64,000 nucleotides of DNA from Streptomyces marincola (GTDB lineage Bacteria; Actinomycetota; Actinomycetes; Streptomycetales; Streptomycetaceae), in contig NZ_CP084541.1 in the NCBI RefSeq assembly GCF_020410765.1, positions 6,068,001 to 6,132,000 of the forward strand. The letters run 5' to 3'. The position numbers were made by a program, and so were the translations under genes. This document shows, one piece after another, positions 60,437 through 64,000 of the stretch (its first letter is position 1; each line of letters begins with the position of its first letter). The notes beneath the pieces were generated by a model. That model saw nothing but the letters and a program-made list of their open reading frames with translations, ran no database searches and was not told where the DNA came from.

Positions 60437-62284
60437 GTGAGTCACCTGTCGACCGCCATCCTCACCGGTCCGCCCCCGCCCGGGTCGCCCCTCGAAAGCG
60501 ACCTGCGCGAGCTGGGCTTCTCCGTCCTGGTCCTGGACACGGCGGCCGGCCTGGCGGCGGAACTCGCGGCCGTCCCGCCCGGCCGCCGCGTCGCGGTCGT
60601 CGACCCGCGCTTCGTCGGCCACCTGCACAGCCTCCGCCTCGGCCTCACCGATCCCCGGTTCCCGGTCGCGGCCCTGCCGGGCGCCGTGACCGCGCTCCCC
60701 GAGGGGCGGGCCGCCCTGGCCGCCGCGGTGGCCGAGGCCGCACCGGCGCCCGGGCCGCCGACCGGAACGCACGGCCGCGCCGTGGCCGCGCCGCCGGCCG
60801 GCACCTGCCTCCCCGAAGAGCTGGCCGCACGCCTCACCGCCGCGGGCTCGCCGCCGCACCGGCCCGAACTCGGCACCCTCGTCGCCGCCGTGCCCGAGAC
60901 GGCGGAGCAGCGGGCCGGGGCCGAGGCGGACGTGGCCGCCGTCGACGAGGAGGCCGTGCGGCTGCGCTCCGCGGTCAAGGCGAGGGACGGCTTCTTCACC
61001 ACCCACTTCGTGAGCCCCTACTCCCGCCACCTCGCACGCTGGTGCGCCCGCCGCGGCCTCACACCGAACCAGGTCACGACGGCCTCGCTCGTCACCGCCC
61101 TGATCGCCGCCGGCTGCGCCGCCACCGGGACCAGGGGCGGCTTCGTCGCCGCGGGCCTGCTCCTGCTGCTCTCGTTCGTCCTCGACTGCGCCGACGGCCA
61201 GCTGGCCCGCTACGCCCTGCGGTACTCCACGCTCGGCGCGTGGCTCGACGCCACGTTCGACCGGGCCAAGGAGTACGCCTACTACGCCGGCCTGGCGCTC
61301 GGCGCCGCCCGCGGGGGCGACGACGTGTGGGCCCTCGCGCTCGGCGCCATGGTCCTCCAGACCTGCCGGCACATCGTGGACTTCGCGTTCAACGAGGCGC
61401 ACCCGCCCGCTCCCGGCGGCGCGGCCGGCGCCACCGCCCTGTCCGGGCGCCTCGACCGGATCGGCTGGACGGTCTGGCTGCGCCGCATGATCGTGCTGCC
61501 CATCGGTGAACGCTGGGCGCTGATCGCCCTGCTCACCGCGTTCACCACGCCCCGCGCGACCTTCGTCGTCCTGCTCGTGGCAGCCGGCTTCGCCGCCTGC
61601 TACACCACCGCGGGCCGCCTGCTGCGCTCGCGCCGCCTGCCCGGCGGCGGGCCCGGCACGGCCGCCGCGCTCGGCGGCCTCGCGGACAACGGCCCGCTCG
61701 CCGAGGCCGCGGCCCGCGTCCGCCCGCGCCCCGCGGGCAGCGCGTTCACCGCGCCGCTGTGGGCCGCGGCCGGCACCGCGCTGCTCGTCGGCCTGCTGCT
61801 GGTGCCGGGAGTGGCCGGCGGCTGGGCGGCCGTCGCGGCGGCCCTCGCCTACGCCGTGTGCGCCGGGCGCGCGACGGCGGCGCCGCTGGTCAGGCCGTTC
61901 GACTGGGTGCTGCCGCCGCTGTTCCGCGGCGGCGAGTACCTCGCGATCCTCGTGCTCGCCGCGGAATCGGGGGTAAACGGAGCGTTGCCGGCGGCTTTCT
62001 GCCTGGTGGCCGCCTGCGCCTACCATCACTACGACACGGTGTACCGCCTCAGGGGCGGCGCCGGGGCACCCCCCCGCCGGCTGGTCCTGGTCACCGGCGG
62101 GCACGAGGGGCGGGTCCTGGTGGTCTCCGCCGCCGCCGCCCTGTGGGCCGGCGGACAGGGCTTCACCGTCGCGCTCGCGGTCCTTGGCGGGGCCACGGCG
62201 TTCCTGGTGCTTGGCGAGAGCATCCGCTTCTGGATCTCGGCCCAGGCACCGGCCGTACACGACGAAACAGGAGAACCCGCATGA
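60437..62284 (+). CDS. CDP-alcohol phosphatidyltransferase family membrane enzyme
   Basis: From GTG 60437 this is a 615-aa protein; GTG 60413 and a CTG at 60446 placed ideally after AAGGAG are alternative starts. An N-terminal soluble region of about 200 residues (STAILTGPPPPGSPLESDL) precedes a transferase domain with the full catalytic signature DCADGQLAR, eight residues, GAWLDATFD. Several membrane helices follow. These enzymes transfer a phospho-alcohol from a CDP-linked donor. The stop overlaps the nucleotidyltransferase ATG (ATGA), which probably makes the CDP-donor. Confidence 0.88.
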   Translation: MSHLSTAILTGPPPPGSPLESDLRELGFSVLVLDTAAGLAAELAAVPPGRRVAVVDPRFVGHLHSLRLGLTDPRFPVAALPGAVTALPEGRAALAAAVAEAAPAPGPPTGTHGRAVAAPPAGTCLPEELAARLTAAGSPPHRPELGTLVAAVPETAEQRAGAEADVAAVDEEAVRLRSAVKARDGFFTTHFVSPYSRHLARWCARRGLTPNQVTTASLVTALIAAGCAATGTRGGFVAAGLLLLLSFVLDCADGQLARYALRYSTLGAWLDATFDRAKEYAYYAGLALGAARGGDDVWALALGAMVLQTCRHIVDFAFNEAHPPAPGGAAGATALSGRLDRIGWTVWLRRMIVLPIGERWALIALLTAFTTPRATFVVLLVAAGFAACYTTAGRLLRSRRLPGGGPGTAAALGGLADNGPLAEAAARVRPRPAGSAFTAPLWAAAGTALLVGLLLVPGVAGGWAAVAAALAYAVCAGRATAAPLVRPFDWVLPPLFRGGEYLAILVLAAESGVNGALPAAFCLVAACAYHHYDTVYRLRGGAGAPPRRLVLVTGGHEGRVLVVSAAAALWAGGQGFTVALAVLGGATAFLVLGESIRFWISAQAPAVHDETGEPA

Positions 62285-63051
62285 TCGGCCTCGTGCTGGC
62301 CGCCGGCGCCGGACGGCGTCTTCGCCCCTACACCGACACCCTGCCCAAGGCACTGGTGCCGGTCATCGACGCGGAAGGCGAGAACGGCAGAACGGTCCTC
62401 GACCTCACCCTGGCGAACTTCGCCGAGGTCGGTCTCACCGAGGCGGCCATCGTCGTCGGCTACCGGAAGGAGGCCGTGTACGAGCGCAAGGACGCCCTGG
62501 AGCGCAGCTACGGGGTGCGGCTGACCCTCATCGACAACGACCGGGCCGAGGAGTGGAACAACGCCTACTCCCTGTGGTGCGCCCGCGAGGTCATCGAGGA
62601 GGGCGTGATCCTTGCCAACGGCGACACCGTCCACCCCCCGTCGGTGGAACGCACCCTGCTGGCCGCGCAGGCGGCGGGCGGCCCGGGGGCGGGGACGGGG
62701 CGCGTCATCCTGGCGCTCGACACCGTGAAGAAGCTGGCCGACGAGGAGATGAAGGTCGTCGCCGACCCGGAGAAGGGCGTACGGCGCATCACCAAGCTGA
62801 TGGACCCCGCCGAGGCGACCGGCGAGTACATCGGCGTCACGCTCATCGAGCCGGGGGCCGCGGCCCCGCTGGCCGACGCGCTGCGCACCACGTTCGAACG
62901 CGACCCGCAGCTGTACTACGAGGACGGCTACCAGGAGCTGGTCCACCGCGGCTTCCGCATCGACACCGCCGCCATCGGGGACGTCAGCTGGGTCGAGATC
63001 GACAACCACGACGACCTCGCGCGAGGGCGGGAGATCGCGTGCCGGTACTGA
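62281..63051 (+). CDS. Nucleotidyltransferase for sugar- or alcohol-phosphate
   Basis: This 256-aa protein is coupled to the transferase gene by ATGA. It has the signature LAAGAGRRLRPYTDTLPKAL, the metal Asp in GVILANGDTVH, and EDGYQELVHRGF with a late VEIDNHDDLARG. It is probably a cytidylyltransferase making a CDP-alcohol donor (compare the inositol-phosphate cytidylyltransferases that are fused to CDP-alcohol transferases in some organisms). It overlaps the next gene by 13 nt. Confidence 0.88.
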   Translation: MIGLVLAAGAGRRLRPYTDTLPKALVPVIDAEGENGRTVLDLTLANFAEVGLTEAAIVVGYRKEAVYERKDALERSYGVRLTLIDNDRAEEWNNAYSLWCAREVIEEGVILANGDTVHPPSVERTLLAAQAAGGPGAGTGRVILALDTVKKLADEEMKVVADPEKGVRRITKLMDPAEATGEYIGVTLIEPGAAAPLADALRTTFERDPQLYYEDGYQELVHRGFRIDTAAIGDVSWVEIDNHDDLARGREIACRY

Positions 63052-64000
63052 CCCGCCTCATCCCGTCCCCCGTCTCGGTCGACATCATGGCGGGGGCCCT
63101 GGACAACCTGGCGGGCCTGCTTGCCGACCAGCGGATCTCCTCATCGGGGCGGCTCGCCGTCGCGATCAGCAACGGCTCGGGCGCGGCCCTGCGCGACCGG
63201 CTGGCCCCGGCCCTGCCGGGCGCCGACTGGTACGAGGTCGCCGGGGGCACCATCGACGCCGCGGTGCAGCTGGCCGACGCGATGCGCCCAGGCCACTACG
63301 ACGCCGTGGTGGGGCTGGGCGGCGGCAAGATCATCGACGCGGCGAAATACGCCGCCGCCCGGGTCGGGCTGCCCATGGTGGCCGTGGCCACCAACCTGTC
63401 GCACGACGGCATCTGCTCCCCGGTGTCCACGCTCGACAACGACGCGGGACGCGGCTCCTACGGCGTGCCCACGCCGATCGCCCTGGTCATCGACCTCGAC
63501 GTGATCCGCCGCGCGCCCGTGCGCTACGTGCGCTCCGGCATCGGGGACGCCGTGTCCAACATCTCGGCGATCGCCGACTGGGAGCTGTCCCACCGCGAGA
63601 CCGGGGAGCAGATCGACGGCCTGGCCGCCGCCATGGCCAGGCAGGCGGGCGAGGCCGTGCTGCGGCACCCGGGCGACTGCGGCGACGACGCGTTCCTGAC
63701 CGTGCTGTCCGAGGCGCTCGTGCTCTCCGGTATCGCGATGTCCATCGCCGGCCACACCCGGCCGTCCTCCGGTGCCTGCCACGAGATCTCGCACGCCCTC
63801 GACGTACTCCACCCGCGGCGTTCCGCGCCGCACGGGGAGCAGGTCGGGCTCGGGGCCGCGTTCGCGATGCACCTGCGCGGGGCCGTCGACCAGTGCGGCC
63901 TGATCGCCGACACGCTGCGCCGCCACGGGCTGCCCGTGCTGCCGGGCCACATCGGGTTCAGCACCGACGAATTCGTGGCCGCGGTGGCGTTCGCCCCGCA
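63039..64000 (+). CDS. Glycerol-1-phosphate dehydrogenase-like iron-containing dehydrogenase (partial at window end)
   Basis: GTG 63039 overlaps the previous gene. Residues 1-320 are in the window and the frame is open at the end. Visible: the NAD site VVGLGGGKIIDAAKYAA, VATNLSHDGICSPVSTL, metal ligands in SGIGDAVSNISAI, SGACHEISHALDVLHP and APHGEQVGLG, as in AraM/EgsA glycerol-1-phosphate dehydrogenases. It would convert DHAP to sn-glycerol-1-phosphate, the substrate for the coupled nucleotidyl- and phosphatidyltransferase. Confidence 0.88.
   Translation, partial: MPVLTRLIPSPVSVDIMAGALDNLAGLLADQRISSSGRLAVAISNGSGAALRDRLAPALPGADWYEVAGGTIDAAVQLADAMRPGHYDAVVGLGGGKIIDAAKYAAARVGLPMVAVATNLSHDGICSPVSTLDNDAGRGSYGVPTPIALVIDLDVIRRAPVRYVRSGIGDAVSNISAIADWELSHRETGEQIDGLAAAMARQAGEAVLRHPGDCGDDAFLTVLSEALVLSGIAMSIAGHTRPSSGACHEISHALDVLHPRRSAPHGEQVGLGAAFAMHLRGAVDQCGLIADTLRRHGLPVLPGHIGFSTDEFVAAVAFAP

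Overview
The window is high-GC actinobacterial DNA and most likely comes from Streptomyces or a close relative. The evidence is the strong G/C third-position bias, a conservon (cvnABCD plus P450), a DUF397 / Scr1-type regulator / RsbW-like ATPase locus, two DUF574-type methyltransferases, GTG starts and 4-nt stop/start overlaps, and very rare TTA codons. No rRNA, CRISPR array or prophage was seen; there is one tRNA gene and one insertion sequence.

Region 1 (1-10.2 kb) is accessory. It opens with the tail of a Crp/Fnr-type regulator. A run of uncommon genes follows: a membrane-anchored STAND-like ATPase (233-2797), a tiny protein sharing its N-terminal Gly/Asn beta motif (2815-3063), an NrtR-like Nudix regulator (3785-4507), and a divergent operon encoding a four-helix membrane protein, a nucleoside phosphorylase-fold enzyme and a small membrane protein. 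The membrane protein gene is split by an 868-bp IS5-type element with a TA target duplication; removing it restores one 584-aa reading frame. Four proteins share the same short beta-forming motif, which suggests one assembly, probably a biological-conflict system. The region ends with a nucleotidyltransferase, an integrase-like remnant and tRNA-Leu(GAG), which looks like the edge of an integrated island.

Region 2 (10.6-24.8 kb) is Streptomyces chromosome: RsbW-like ATPase/DUF397/Scr1-type regulator with tandem repeats between them, a DUF574 methyltransferase, an alpha/beta hydrolase, a membrane protein, a PfkB kinase, the conservon with two P450s and a crotonase, dodecin and a secreted GH43 enzyme.

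Region 3 (24.8-41.8 kb): a ZTP riboswitch precedes glyA and an overlapping endonuclease V gene. Then come an aminotransferase, a second DUF574 methyltransferase, an MFS exporter divergent from a CGNR zinc-finger regulator, a putative toxin-antitoxin pair, a GNAT enzyme, an AraC regulator, two tandem YjbR proteins, a RarA-type ATPase, a sigma factor coupled to a Sel1-like protein, a phosphotransferase, a deazaflavin-reductase/hemerythrin fusion and a ROK regulator.

Region 4 (41.8-60.2 kb): an acyl-CoA catabolic operon (racemase, dehydrogenase, thiolase, FadB), tex, an acyl-ACP desaturase with a double palindromic operator, an ABC-F protein with a long leader, an ABC exporter, a zinc-ribbon protein, an RsbW-like ATPase, idi, a zinc/cation efflux protein and galE.

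Region 5 (60.4-64.0 kb) is a translationally coupled set: CDP-alcohol phosphatidyltransferase, sugar/alcohol-phosphate nucleotidyltransferase and a glycerol-1-phosphate dehydrogenase-like enzyme that runs off the window. It probably makes an unusual phosphodiester or glycerol-1-phosphate lipid.
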